Source: Chloroflexota bacterium
GTDB taxonomy: Bacteria; Chloroflexota; UBA11872
Assembly (NCBI GenBank): GCA_028875175.1
Contig: JAPPFO010000140.1
Coordinates: forward strand, 1 to 13,107
Direction: 5' to 3'
Length of the DNA: 13,107 nt
Below, one piece after another: positions 7,073-13,107 of this stretch. The position numbers were made by a program, and so were the translations under genes. A model generated the notes under the pieces. That model made no database searches. It was not told the DNA's origin and saw only the letters and a list, made by a program, of their open reading frames with translations. Positions within the stretch are counted from its first letter, which is position 1. The number at the start of each line of letters is the position of its first letter.

Positions 7073-7493
7073 TCCGGAGCGCCCGCCGCCCGCCCTTGGC
7101 CGGCGAGTCTGCGCGCTGGACTTGGGGGAGCGTCGGATTGGCGTGGCGATGACGGATGCCGGCGGATCGTTCGTGACCATGCGGCAGGTGCTGCAACGAT
7201 CCGGGGAAAGCTGCGATGCGGCGACCCTGGGCGCGATTCTGGACGCCTATGCCGGCGCAACATTAGTGATCGGTCTGCCGTTGAATACGGACGGAACCGA
7301 GAGCGCTCAGGCCAGTCGTACCCGGCGTTGGGCTGGCCAACTGCTGGATGGTCGCCGCGAACCTGTCGTTTGGAAGGACGAGCATTTGACCACGCAAGCC
7401 GCCCGGCGAGGTGGAGCAGCGGAAGCGGACGTGGATGCGCGCGCCGCCGAGATTCTGCTGCTGGATTACCTCAGGAGTCAGTCCAGATGCTGA
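7032..7493 (+). CDS. ruvX: RuvX/YqgF-family nuclease (putative pre-16S rRNA nuclease / Holliday junction resolvase)
   Basis: An RNase H-fold protein of 153 aa, slightly longer than the usual 130-140. The acidic active site is recognisable: ALDLGERRIGVAMTD (28-42, Asp30), LVIGLPLNTDGTES (78-91), DEHLTT (116-121, Glu117) and VDARAAEILLLDYL (134-147, Asp135). In the family the third motif is normally DER-L/F-T-T; here Arg is replaced by His. In E. coli YqgF processes the 5' end of 16S rRNA, and resolvase activity is reported in other species. ATG 7032 is the only ATG, GTG or TTG before the DLG motif, so a basic 24-aa extension and a 41-base overlap with the preceding gene are forced. The stop overlaps the mltG start by seven bases. 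Confidence 0.9.
   Translation: MSRSKRRSQSRLRDPERPPPALGRRVCALDLGERRIGVAMTDAGGSFVTMRQVLQRSGESCDAATLGAILDAYAGATLVIGLPLNTDGTESAQASRTRRWAGQLLDGRREPVVWKDEHLTTQAARRGGAAEADVDARAAEILLLDYLRSQSRC
7473..7477 (+). promoter_or_regulatory. Ribosome-binding site that fixes the mltG start
   Basis: AGGAG lies nine bases before ATG 7487, within the final codons of ruvX. It supports 7487 over the in-frame upstream ATG at 7328, which would only read through ruvX in another frame and add a sequence unlike any MltG N-terminus. Confidence 0.65.
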
Positions 7494-8539
7494 GCCGAGT
7501 TAGTGCGATCACCCAGGCCTTCGGCATCGTGCTGCTCACGCTGGCGGGCGTGCTGCTGTTGGGATATTCAGCAGCGGCCCGGTTTGCGGAGTCGCCCGCG
7601 GCAGTAGCCGCGCGGACGGTGCCGTTGACGCTTGCCGTGGGGGGGCCGGCATCGGACATTTCGGAGGGGTTGCGGGAGGCGAGCCTGATTCGCAGCGACC
7701 TCCTGTTTCAAGTGCTGGTGGAGCGCCGCGGCCTGGAGGGGGCGTTCCGTCAGGGAACGTTTCTGCTGCGCTCGGACATGACTCTGGACGAAATCGTGCG
7801 CACGCTCAGTTCTGCCAACGCAGTAGATCAGACGCTGACGTTCCCGGAAGGCTGGCGGATGGAGCAGATGGCGGAACGGCTGGCTGATCAAACCGAGATT
7901 GACGATCTGGAGTTTATGCGCCTGGCGCGCGAGGGGACCGCAACGCTTGTAGCCGAGTTCGACTTCCTGACCGGCATTCCGCCCGGTCAGTCGCTGGAGG
8001 GCTATCTGTTTCCGGATACCTACCAGATCGACGGGTCTTCCAATGCGCGGAATCTGATTCAACGCATGCTGCGACGGTTCGACGAGGTAGTGACGGCGGA
8101 GATTCGTGCGGACGCGGCGGACAACGGGCTGTCGGTGCACGAGATGCTGACGCTTGCTTCCATCATCGAGCGGGAAGCCGTGCTGGATGAAGAGCGGGCC
8201 CTGATCTCCGGGGTGTTTCACAACCGGCTGGCACGCGGAATCCCGCTGCAAGCGGATCCGACGGCCCAGTACGCCATTGGCCAGGCCGGGTCTGGGGCCC
8301 GCTGGTGGAAGCCGGATATCACCGGCGACGATCTGCGGACACAGTCTCCGTACAATACGTATGTGGTCAACGGGCTGCCGCCGGGGCCGATTGCCGCGCC
8401 AGGCCTGGCTTCGATCATCGCGGCGGCGAGACCGGAATCCACTCAGTACTTGTTCTTTGTTGCGCGCGGCGACGGTTCGCACGCCTTTTCCGAAACGCTG
8501 GAGGAACACACACGCAACATCGAGCGCTATCTGAACTGA
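7487..8539 (+). CDS. mltG: Endolytic murein transglycosylase MltG
   Basis: A 350-aa YceG-family enzyme that cleaves nascent glycan strands and so sets peptidoglycan chain length at the outer face of the membrane. A membrane helix at about residues 8-30 anchors it. A LysM-like subdomain follows (DISEGLREASLI to MTLDEIVRTL). The catalytic domain shows TFPEGWRMEQMAERL, SLEGYLFPDTYQI, LASIIEREA with the catalytic Glu228, IPLQADPTAQYAIG and SPYNTYVVNGLPPGPI. These match the family in order and spacing. The start at ATG 7487 is supported by a ribosome-binding site and by the membrane segment directly after it. Its stop (8537-8539) overlaps the proposed CTG start of the next gene. The ruvX-mltG pairing is common in bacteria. 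Confidence 0.95.
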   Translation: MLSRVSAITQAFGIVLLTLAGVLLLGYSAAARFAESPAAVAARTVPLTLAVGGPASDISEGLREASLIRSDLLFQVLVERRGLEGAFRQGTFLLRSDMTLDEIVRTLSSANAVDQTLTFPEGWRMEQMAERLADQTEIDDLEFMRLAREGTATLVAEFDFLTGIPPGQSLEGYLFPDTYQIDGSSNARNLIQRMLRRFDEVVTAEIRADAADNGLSVHEMLTLASIIEREAVLDEERALISGVFHNRLARGIPLQADPTAQYAIGQAGSGARWWKPDITGDDLRTQSPYNTYVVNGLPPGPIAAPGLASIIAAARPESTQYLFFVARGDGSHAFSETLEEHTRNIERYLN

Positions 8540-9582
8540 CCGCCGCGCGGACCGACCGTCTGGCGGCGCGCCTGGACGCGCTGGGCGTTGACGCCATGCT
8601 GGTGACCGGCGAGGCGAATCGCCGGTATCTCAGCGGATTCACCGGCACGGCGGCGACGCTGCTGATCTCGCCGCAGGATCGCCGGCTGGTGACGGACTCG
8701 CGGTACACCGAGCAGGCGCAGCGGCAGGCCGTGGGATTCGACGTCGTTGAAGACGTCGACACGCTGGGTGCTGTGTCGGCCTGGATCGGCGAACGAGGCA
8801 TCGACCGCCTGGGCGTGGAGTCTGAACACACATCGCTGAAGCAGCATAGGGAGTTGGTCGAGCGCCTGACTGACGAGTCGCAGTCGCCGGCGGTGAGGCC
8901 ACTGGACGGCCAGGTCGAAAAGGATGAGGCCGAACTGGCGCTGCTGCGCGAGGCGGTGCGGCTGGCGGACGACGTGATGACCGCGGCGGGCGAAACCGTG
9001 GCGCCCGGCATGACCGAGCGCGAGCTTTCACTGGAGCTGGAACGCCTGATCCGGGAGGCCGGAGATGGGCCGTCGTTTCCGACCATCGTGGCCGGAGGAC
9101 CGAATGCGGCCATGGCGCATCACTCCCCAGCTGAGCGCCCGATTGGCGCGGGCGAGCCCGTGATTGTTGACCTTGGCGTGCGACTGGACGGTTACTGCTC
9201 CGACATTACGCGGACATTCGCCGCGGGCGGCGCCGATGCACAATTTGATGAGATCTACGGGATCGTGTTGCAGGCGCAGGCGGCGGCCGAAGCCGGGACG
9301 CGCGCCGGGATGACAGGGCGCGAGGCGGACGCGCTGGCTCGCGAGGCAATTACGAACGCAGGCTACGGCGCGAATTTCGGTCACGGGACCGGCCATGGCG
9401 TGGGGCTCGAGATTCACGAGGCGCCGACGCTATCTCCGCGCGGCGCCAACGCCCTGGCGGCGGGCGCCGTGGTGTCGGTGGAGCCGGGCATATACCTGCC
9501 GGGTTGGGGCGGGGTTCGAATTGAGGACCTGGTGGTCGTTGAGGCCGACGGCGTTGACGTGCTGACGCAAGCAAGCAAGTGA
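8536..9582 (+). CDS. Xaa-Pro aminopeptidase, M24B family (PepQ/PepP/YqhT type)
   Basis: A cytoplasmic two-metal peptidase that removes N-terminal residues before proline, about 348 aa if started at CTG 8536. The N-terminal creatinase-type domain begins RLDALGVDAMLVTGEANRRY and continues LSGFTGTAATLL. The M24 pita-bread domain has all five metal ligands (numbered from that CTG): Asp212 in IVDLG, Asp223 in SDITRT, His287 in GTGHGVGLEIHE, Glu316 in VEPGIY and Glu330 in VRIEDL. The start is uncertain. No ATG, GTG or TTG lies between the upstream frame and ATG 8596, and 8596 would remove the first conserved helix. CTG 8536, overlapping the mltG stop as CTGA, preserves the full domain. ATG 8596 is the conservative alternative. 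Its position just before efp matches yqhT-efp of Bacillus. Confidence 0.9.
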   Translation: MTAARTDRLAARLDALGVDAMLVTGEANRRYLSGFTGTAATLLISPQDRRLVTDSRYTEQAQRQAVGFDVVEDVDTLGAVSAWIGERGIDRLGVESEHTSLKQHRELVERLTDESQSPAVRPLDGQVEKDEAELALLREAVRLADDVMTAAGETVAPGMTERELSLELERLIREAGDGPSFPTIVAGGPNAAMAHHSPAERPIGAGEPVIVDLGVRLDGYCSDITRTFAAGGADAQFDEIYGIVLQAQAAAEAGTRAGMTGREADALAREAITNAGYGANFGHGTGHGVGLEIHEAPTLSPRGANALAAGAVVSVEPGIYLPGWGGVRIEDLVVVEADGVDVLTQASK

Positions 9583-9624
9583 CCGAAACGAAAAAACCGA
9601 CGTGCAATCTGATAACTCATGGCT

Positions 9625-9630
9625 AAGGAG
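9625..9630 (+). promoter_or_regulatory. Strong Shine-Dalgarno for efp
   Basis: AAGGAG ends eight bases before the GTG start of efp and continues as AAGGAGGCC. It is the best ribosome-binding site in the window, fitting high expression of a translation factor, and it settles the GTG start. Confidence 0.75.
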
Positions 9631-9638
9631 GCCGCTGC

Positions 9639-10196
9639 GTGATTGACGCGGGCGAACTGAGACGTGGATGGGTGCTGCGGATCGATGGTGATCTCTGCCA
9701 GGTGATCGACTTCCAACACCAAAAGATTGGTCGCGGGTCGGCCAACGTGCGGATCAAGGTGCGTGACGTGCGCAGCGGGTCGACGACTGACCGTTCGTTC
9801 CAGGCCTCGAGGCGCTTCGAGCGGGTGATCCTGGACACGCACAAGGTGCAGTACCTCTACCAGGACGCTTCAGGCTTTCACTTCATGGACATGGAGACGT
9901 ACGAGGACATGACGCTGTCAGCGGACGCGATCGGCGAAGCCGCGCACTACCTGACTGACGGGCTGGACCTGGAGATCACCTCCTTCGAGGGCATGCCGCT
10001 GGGCGTGGAACTGCCGATCAACGTGGATATTGAAGTCGTCGAGACCGAGCCGGGGGTGCGGGGCGACACGGCGACCGGAGCTACCAAGATGGCGCGGGTT
10101 GCGACAGGGCTGGAAGTCCAGGTGCCGCTATTCGTAGAGACGGGCGACGTGCTACGCATCGACTCGCGAAGCGGCGAGTACCAGACGCGCGTATAG
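9639..10196 (+). CDS. efp: Translation elongation factor P
   Basis: A 185-aa three-domain EF-P that enters the ribosomal E site and relieves stalling at proline runs. The N-terminal KOW-like domain starts MIDAGELRRGWVLRIDG, and its loop reads QKIGRGSANVRIKVRD (28-43). Arg32 sits at the loop tip where E. coli has the lysinylated Lys34 and Pseudomonas the rhamnosylated Arg32. The Pro usual before the Gly is Ile here. Later motifs are typical: FQASRRFERV, VQYLYQDASGFHFMDMETYE, GLDLEITSFEGMPLGVELP, then GDTATGATKMARVATGLEVQVPLFVETGD split across domains II and III, ending IDSRSGEYQTRV. GTG 9639 has a strong Shine-Dalgarno, and 56 bases separate it from the peptidase, with no terminator seen. It is followed at once by the AccB-like gene, an order also known from Firmicutes. 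Confidence 0.97.
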   Translation: MIDAGELRRGWVLRIDGDLCQVIDFQHQKIGRGSANVRIKVRDVRSGSTTDRSFQASRRFERVILDTHKVQYLYQDASGFHFMDMETYEDMTLSADAIGEAAHYLTDGLDLEITSFEGMPLGVELPINVDIEVVETEPGVRGDTATGATKMARVATGLEVQVPLFVETGDVLRIDSRSGEYQTRV

Positions 10197-10205
10197 CGGT
10201 TGGGC

Positions 10206-10664
10206 ATGTCGTTGATGGCTACTGATCCGGACTGGGACGCCGCGCTGGACGAGGACGTTCCACGCCTGGCCCGGTTGCTGCGGGAGACAGGCGCTGAAGA
10301 GATCGAGATTGGCGACGCCGCGCGGACGATACGGGTGCGGCGGTCAAGTGGACTGGGACTCCTGGCCGCTGAAGCGGCACCGGTGGACGGCACGGAAACG
10401 GCGGATGAAGGCTTGATAGTCGTTGCCTCGGAGCAAGTTGGCGTGTTTGTGGCGCTGACCGAACCGGGTGCGCCGCCGCAGGTTCGAATTGGCGATGCCG
10501 TAGAGGACGGTCAGACCATCGGCTACGTGGATGTGCTGGGCGTGGCGCACGACGTCTGTGTGCCCGAAGCCGGCGTAATCGAGCGGCTGTTGGTGCGCGA
10601 TGGCGAGGTCGTGGAGTACGGACAGCCGCTGGCGGAGTTACGTCGGAGCGCGGACGCGGACTAG
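10206..10664 (+). CDS. accB: AccB-like biotin/lipoyl-domain protein lacking the biotinyl lysine
   Basis: A 152-aa protein (from ATG 10206) laid out like the biotin carboxyl carrier of acetyl-CoA carboxylase. It has an N-terminal helix and strand (VPRLARLLRETGAEEIEIGD, then TIRVRR), a flexible Ala/Glu-rich linker (about 47-70), and a C-terminal barrel with VGVFVALTEPGAPPQVRIGD, AVEDGQTIGYVDV and VRDGEVVEYGQPLAEL. The hairpin that normally reads EAMKM-NEI reads DVLGVAHDV, so Gly112 (codon 10539-10541) stands where biotin is attached. As written it cannot be biotinylated in the usual way. Several hairpin residues differ, so a single sequencing error is not the cause. No accC follows; the next gene is convergent. 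TTG 10200 and ATG 10215 are alternative starts, none with a good ribosome-binding site. The fold is clear; its role in fatty-acid synthesis is uncertain. Confidence 0.85.
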   Translation: MSLMATDPDWDAALDEDVPRLARLLRETGAEEIEIGDAARTIRVRRSSGLGLLAAEAAPVDGTETADEGLIVVASEQVGVFVALTEPGAPPQVRIGDAVEDGQTIGYVDVLGVAHDVCVPEAGVIERLLVRDGEVVEYGQPLAELRRSADAD

Positions 10665-11599
10665 CGGGCGAGCGTCAGCTTGCCACGGAAGCGTTCCCAG
10701 ACTCGCGGAAGGTCGCGGCGGTCCCACGAGACCAGGGCCGACGAGGCGGCGAAGATCGACGAGTAGGTTCCAATCAGGAATCCCGCGGCCAGCGCGACTA
10801 CGAACAGCCGAATCGTGGGGCCGCCGAGCACGATCAGGGCAAGCAGCACCAGCAGCGCCGTGAGCGAAGTGTTGAGCGAGCGGGTGAGGCTCTGGTTGGC
10901 GCTGAAGTTGACGGTCTGCTCAAAGCTGGGGCGCTGCGCGTCGGCCAACCGCAGGTGGCGTTGCCGGTTCTCGCGAATGCGGTCGAACACGACGATGGTG
11001 TCGTTCACCGAGAAGCCGATGACCGTGAGGATGGCGGTAACGAATAGGGCGTCCACTTGAACGTCGAGCGCGTGGCCCAGCAGAGCGAAGACACCGAGCA
11101 GAAACAGCGCATCGTGCAGGAGAGCGCCGATGGCGGCCAGGCCGAGCACGATCGGGCGTTCCATGCGGCGGAAGGCCCACATGACGTAGAGCAGAATGAG
11201 AGCGGAGGCCACGGCCACGCCGATGGCGGCGGCGCGCGTGAGCTCGGCGCCGACCACCGGGCCGATTGTGGAGAACCCGAGTTCCTGGCCGGGTCCGATG
11301 CGCTCGAAGATGGAAGCGACCAGCGCGTTCTTGGCTTCGACGTCCAGGGGCGGTGTGCGTACCAGGGCTCCACGGTCGTCCGTGAGTTGAACGGTCGCCC
11401 CGGGGTACCCGCCGTCAACGGCGACGGCTTGAACGGCCTGCTGCGTGATCTCTTGCTCGAAGCGCAGCTGAATAAGCGATCCGCCCGTGAAGTCGATGCC
11501 CGGCTTGAGCCCGCCAGTGAGCAGGGCAACGACGCCTGGCAATAGCAGCGCCAGCGACAGCAGGTACCACCAACCGCGGCGGGACGTGATGGCGAACAT
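10661..11599 (-). CDS. secF: Protein translocase subunit SecF
   Basis: A 312-aa inner-membrane protein of the SecDF complex, which uses the proton gradient to help pull Sec substrates across the membrane. Helix 1 (about 10-30) is followed by the signature GIDFTGG (34-40), a small outer domain and a C-terminal five-helix bundle. GFSVNDTIVVFDRIREN (195-211) and SLNTSLTALL (241-250) are family hallmarks, as is GPVVGAELTR (113-122). The length is normal. The ATG at 11599 shares its A with the TGA of secD (TGATG), so it is probably translated by reinitiation; there is no strong ribosome-binding site of its own. The stop codon (complement of 10661-10663) overlaps the stop of the AccB-like gene on the other strand. 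Confidence 0.97.
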   Translation of the reverse strand: MFAITSRRGWWYLLSLALLLPGVVALLTGGLKPGIDFTGGSLIQLRFEQEITQQAVQAVAVDGGYPGATVQLTDDRGALVRTPPLDVEAKNALVASIFERIGPGQELGFSTIGPVVGAELTRAAAIGVAVASALILLYVMWAFRRMERPIVLGLAAIGALLHDALFLLGVFALLGHALDVQVDALFVTAILTVIGFSVNDTIVVFDRIRENRQRHLRLADAQRPSFEQTVNFSANQSLTRSLNTSLTALLVLLALIVLGGPTIRLFVVALAAGFLIGTYSSIFAASSALVSWDRRDLPRVWERFRGKLTLAR

Positions 11600-12906
11600 C
11601 AGGTATCAGAACTCGCGGAGGCGCCGGCGCCAAACAGCCGAGGCTGAGTAAGGGCCGGCAGGGTGATGGCCAGGCGGAGCAGATTCCGGCTGACGGTGAT
11701 GGCGCTGAACATGCTGACGGCCACGCCGATGGCCAGCGTGACGGCAAACCCGCGGACGCCGCCGCTGCCAAAGCCAAAGAGGACCGCGCAAATGATGAGG
11801 GTGGAGATGTTGGAGTCGCGGATGGACGTCCAGGCACGGTTGAACCCGGACTCAACGGCGCCACGGATGGCTCGACCGGAGCGAAGTTCTTCGCGCGTGC
11901 GCTCGAATATCAGGATGTTGGCGTCGACCGCCACACCGACGGACAGGATGAAGCCCGCCAGGCCGGAAAGTGTGAGCGTGACGGGAATGAGCTTAAAGAC
12001 GGCGAAGACGACCGAGGCGTACACCACCAGCGCCAGGGCGGCCACGAGGCCGGGCACGCGGTAGAAGGCGACCATGAAGACCAGCACCAGGAGCGCGCCA
12101 ACGATGCCGGCCCGGAGGCTGGCTGCCAGGGATTCCTGGCCGAGGGTGGGACGGACGCTCAGGGTCTGGACGACCTCAAGCGGGACGGGCAGGGCGCCGT
12201 AGCGAAGCTGGATGGCGACGTTGCGGGCCTCGTCGGCCGTAAACGAGCCGCGGATGACACCGCTGTCGCGGATGGCGGCCTCGATGCGGGCCGAACTGAT
12301 GACCACGTCGTCAACCGTGATGGTGAGGACCTCGTTGAGGTGGCTGGCGGTGTAGGTCTGGAAGCGGTTGGCGGCGTCGGGCTGGAGATCGAATTCGATC
12401 ATCGGGGCGCCGAGGGAGTCGAAGCCGACGCGGGCGTCGCGCAGGTCGCGGCCACGGAGCACGGTCTGGGAGGGATCGGCTGGTAGCAGCGTTCCTTCGT
12501 CGATGAACTCGAAGCCGGTGTTAATGACCAGGAGCTGGCCGGTCTGGCGGAAGACGCGGATGGCTTCCTCCGGATCCTCGACGCCAGGTAGTTCGACGAT
12601 CAGGCGGTTGTCGCCCTCGATCTGAATGAGCGGCTCAGCCACACCAAGGGCGTTGACGCGGTTTTCGATGATCTGCTTGACGGCGTCCATGTCGCCGTCC
12701 TGCAACTGCTGGTCGGGCGGGGGGCTGGCCTGGAAACGCACGTGGAGACCGCCCTGCAGATCCAGGCCCTGACGGAATCGCAGGTCGGACAGGTCGCGCC
12801 CAGCCACCTCGACCGGCAGCCCGGGTGTGCCGGGAAGCGACACATACAGGGCGAAGCCGAAGATGACGGCGATGGCAGCAAGCGTGGCCCACTGACGTCT
12901 GCGCAC
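11599..12906 (-). CDS. secD: Protein translocase subunit SecD
   Basis: A 435-aa partner of SecF, near the shorter form common outside the proteobacteria. A first helix (about 5-22) is followed by RQGLDLQGGLHVRF (45-58), the P1 signature, then IIENRVNALGVAEPLIQIEG and VELPGVEDPEEA in the large outer domain. The membrane part has VGALLVLVFMVAFYRVPGLV and GLAGFILSVGVAVDANILIF, followed by ERTREELRSGRAIRGAVESG, and the usual NISTLI segment. The start is GTG 12906, ten bases after GGGAGGT (12923-12917 on the minus strand), and it gives a proper short basic N-terminus MRRRQW before the helix. secD and secF form a two-gene unit with a one-base stop/start overlap. The order is the usual one. Confidence 0.97.
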   Translation of the reverse strand: MRRRQWATLAAIAVIFGFALYVSLPGTPGLPVEVAGRDLSDLRFRQGLDLQGGLHVRFQASPPPDQQLQDGDMDAVKQIIENRVNALGVAEPLIQIEGDNRLIVELPGVEDPEEAIRVFRQTGQLLVINTGFEFIDEGTLLPADPSQTVLRGRDLRDARVGFDSLGAPMIEFDLQPDAANRFQTYTASHLNEVLTITVDDVVISSARIEAAIRDSGVIRGSFTADEARNVAIQLRYGALPVPLEVVQTLSVRPTLGQESLAASLRAGIVGALLVLVFMVAFYRVPGLVAALALVVYASVVFAVFKLIPVTLTLSGLAGFILSVGVAVDANILIFERTREELRSGRAIRGAVESGFNRAWTSIRDSNISTLIICAVLFGFGSGGVRGFAVTLAIGVAVSMFSAITVSRNLLRLAITLPALTQPRLFGAGASASSDT

Positions 12907-12916
12907 GGACTTAGCG

Positions 12917-12923
12917 ACCTCCC
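12917..12923 (-). promoter_or_regulatory. Ribosome-binding site for secD
   Basis: On the minus strand this reads GGGAGGT, ten bases before GTG 12906. It supports the GTG start over any internal ATG. Confidence 0.6.
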
Positions 12924-12938
12924 ACGAAACCAGCGCTG

Positions 12939-12944
12939 ATCATA
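12939..12944 (-). promoter_or_regulatory. Possible -10 box of the secDF promoter
   Basis: The minus strand reads TATGAT here, one mismatch from TATAAT, about 33 bases before the secD start. No good -35 is seen 16-18 bases further upstream (around 12961-12968), so this is a weak call based on the hexamer and its position. Confidence 0.3.
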
Positions 12945-13030
12945 CGCTGCGGCGTTTCAGAGCCTGACCCTGGCTGCCGGGGCCAGGGCCGTGCGGGCGA
13001 AATTGATGGGGGTGAAGGGGGGAACTGTGG

Positions 13031-13107
13031 CGGGGGGGCCCCCCGCGCCCCCCGGGGGGGGGGGGGGGGGGGGGGGGGGGGTGGGGGGGGGGTGGGGGGG
13101 GGGGGGG
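13031..13107. repeat. G/C homopolymer tail, likely assembly or sequencing artefact
   Basis: From about 13031 the sequence becomes runs of G and C only, and from 13054 it is almost entirely G with T at 13082 and 13093. This is unlike any coding or regulatory DNA in the window, and it sits exactly at the end. Poly-G at a contig end is a known product of two-colour short-read chemistry and poor trimming. The bases from about 13005 (GGGGGTGAAGGGGGG) onwards are already suspicious. There is no gene between 12907 and 13107. Confidence 0.8.

Noticed and set aside
5974..7263. Minus-strand frame of about 429 codons opposite the baseplate-J-like gene
   Set aside because: Ser/Arg-rich translation, antisense to a gene with a membrane helix and domain motifs and coupled on both sides.
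9619..9642. Seven-codon frame MAKEAAA whose TGA overlaps the efp GTG (GTGA)
   Set aside because: No ribosome-binding site of its own, and its AAGGAG is the efp Shine-Dalgarno itself; three Ala codons in a row are easily chance here.
12958..12992. Inverted GC-rich stretch (CCCTGGC ... GCCAGGG) as a tRNA or terminator
   Set aside because: It can fold into a short stem (CCCTGGC at about 12967-12973 with GCCAGGG at about 12981-12987), but there is no T tract, no tRNA arm pattern and it lies next to the unreliable contig end.

Overview
This is a high-GC chromosomal window that ends in a degenerate poly-G tail. It is gene-dense and carries mainly housekeeping genes. There is no mobile element, integrase, CRISPR array, rRNA or tRNA that I can see. 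The combination alaS - membrane-anchored baseplate-J-like protein - ruvX - mltG, followed by an M24 peptidase, efp and an AccB-like gene, together with an exported protein built from LGFP-like and NBR1/Ig-like domains, points to Chloroflexota, perhaps a Dehalococcoidia/SAR202-type metagenomic contig. That assignment is inferred from gene order and domain style, not from a marker tree.

Layout. (1) Positions 1-1129, minus strand: the 5' part of a large exported protein with a twin-arginine signal, whose C-terminus lies beyond the left edge. (2) 1130-1280: a divergent intergenic region. (3) 1281-10664, plus strand: a long, tightly packed series of genes: cysteine desulfurase (iscS/nifS), an 88-aa membrane protein, a 39-aa single-helix YtxH-like micro-protein, alaS, a baseplate-J/gp47-like membrane protein, ruvX, mltG, an M24B Xaa-Pro aminopeptidase, efp and an AccB-like protein. 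Most junctions from alaS to the peptidase overlap (ATGA, 41 nt, 7 nt, CTGA), which suggests translational coupling. A probable internal promoter and a leader with two hairpins precede alaS. (4) 10661-12906, minus strand: secD and secF, coupled through a TGATG junction and facing the AccB-like gene tail to tail, with the two stop codons sharing one CTAG. (5) 12907-13107: the secD upstream region, degrading into a G homopolymer that is most likely a sequencing or assembly artefact.

How the genes fit together. The set covers sulfur mobilisation, Ala-tRNA charging, proline-stall relief (EF-P), a Pro-specific peptidase, Holliday-junction or rRNA processing (RuvX), peptidoglycan strand termination (MltG) and Sec export (SecDF). 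This is a growth and envelope cluster rather than a single pathway.

The observations most worth following are these. The AccB-like protein has lost the biotinyl lysine: Gly replaces Lys and the EAMK motif reads DVLG. It has no accC beside it, so a non-biotinylated, BADC-like role is possible. The membrane-anchored baseplate-J-like protein is coupled between alaS and ruvX. The M24 peptidase has no ATG, GTG or TTG start that preserves its N-terminal helix. EF-P carries Arg at the tip of its modification loop. A 39-aa membrane micro-protein lies just upstream of a structured alaS leader. I do not see an obvious new defence or mobile system.
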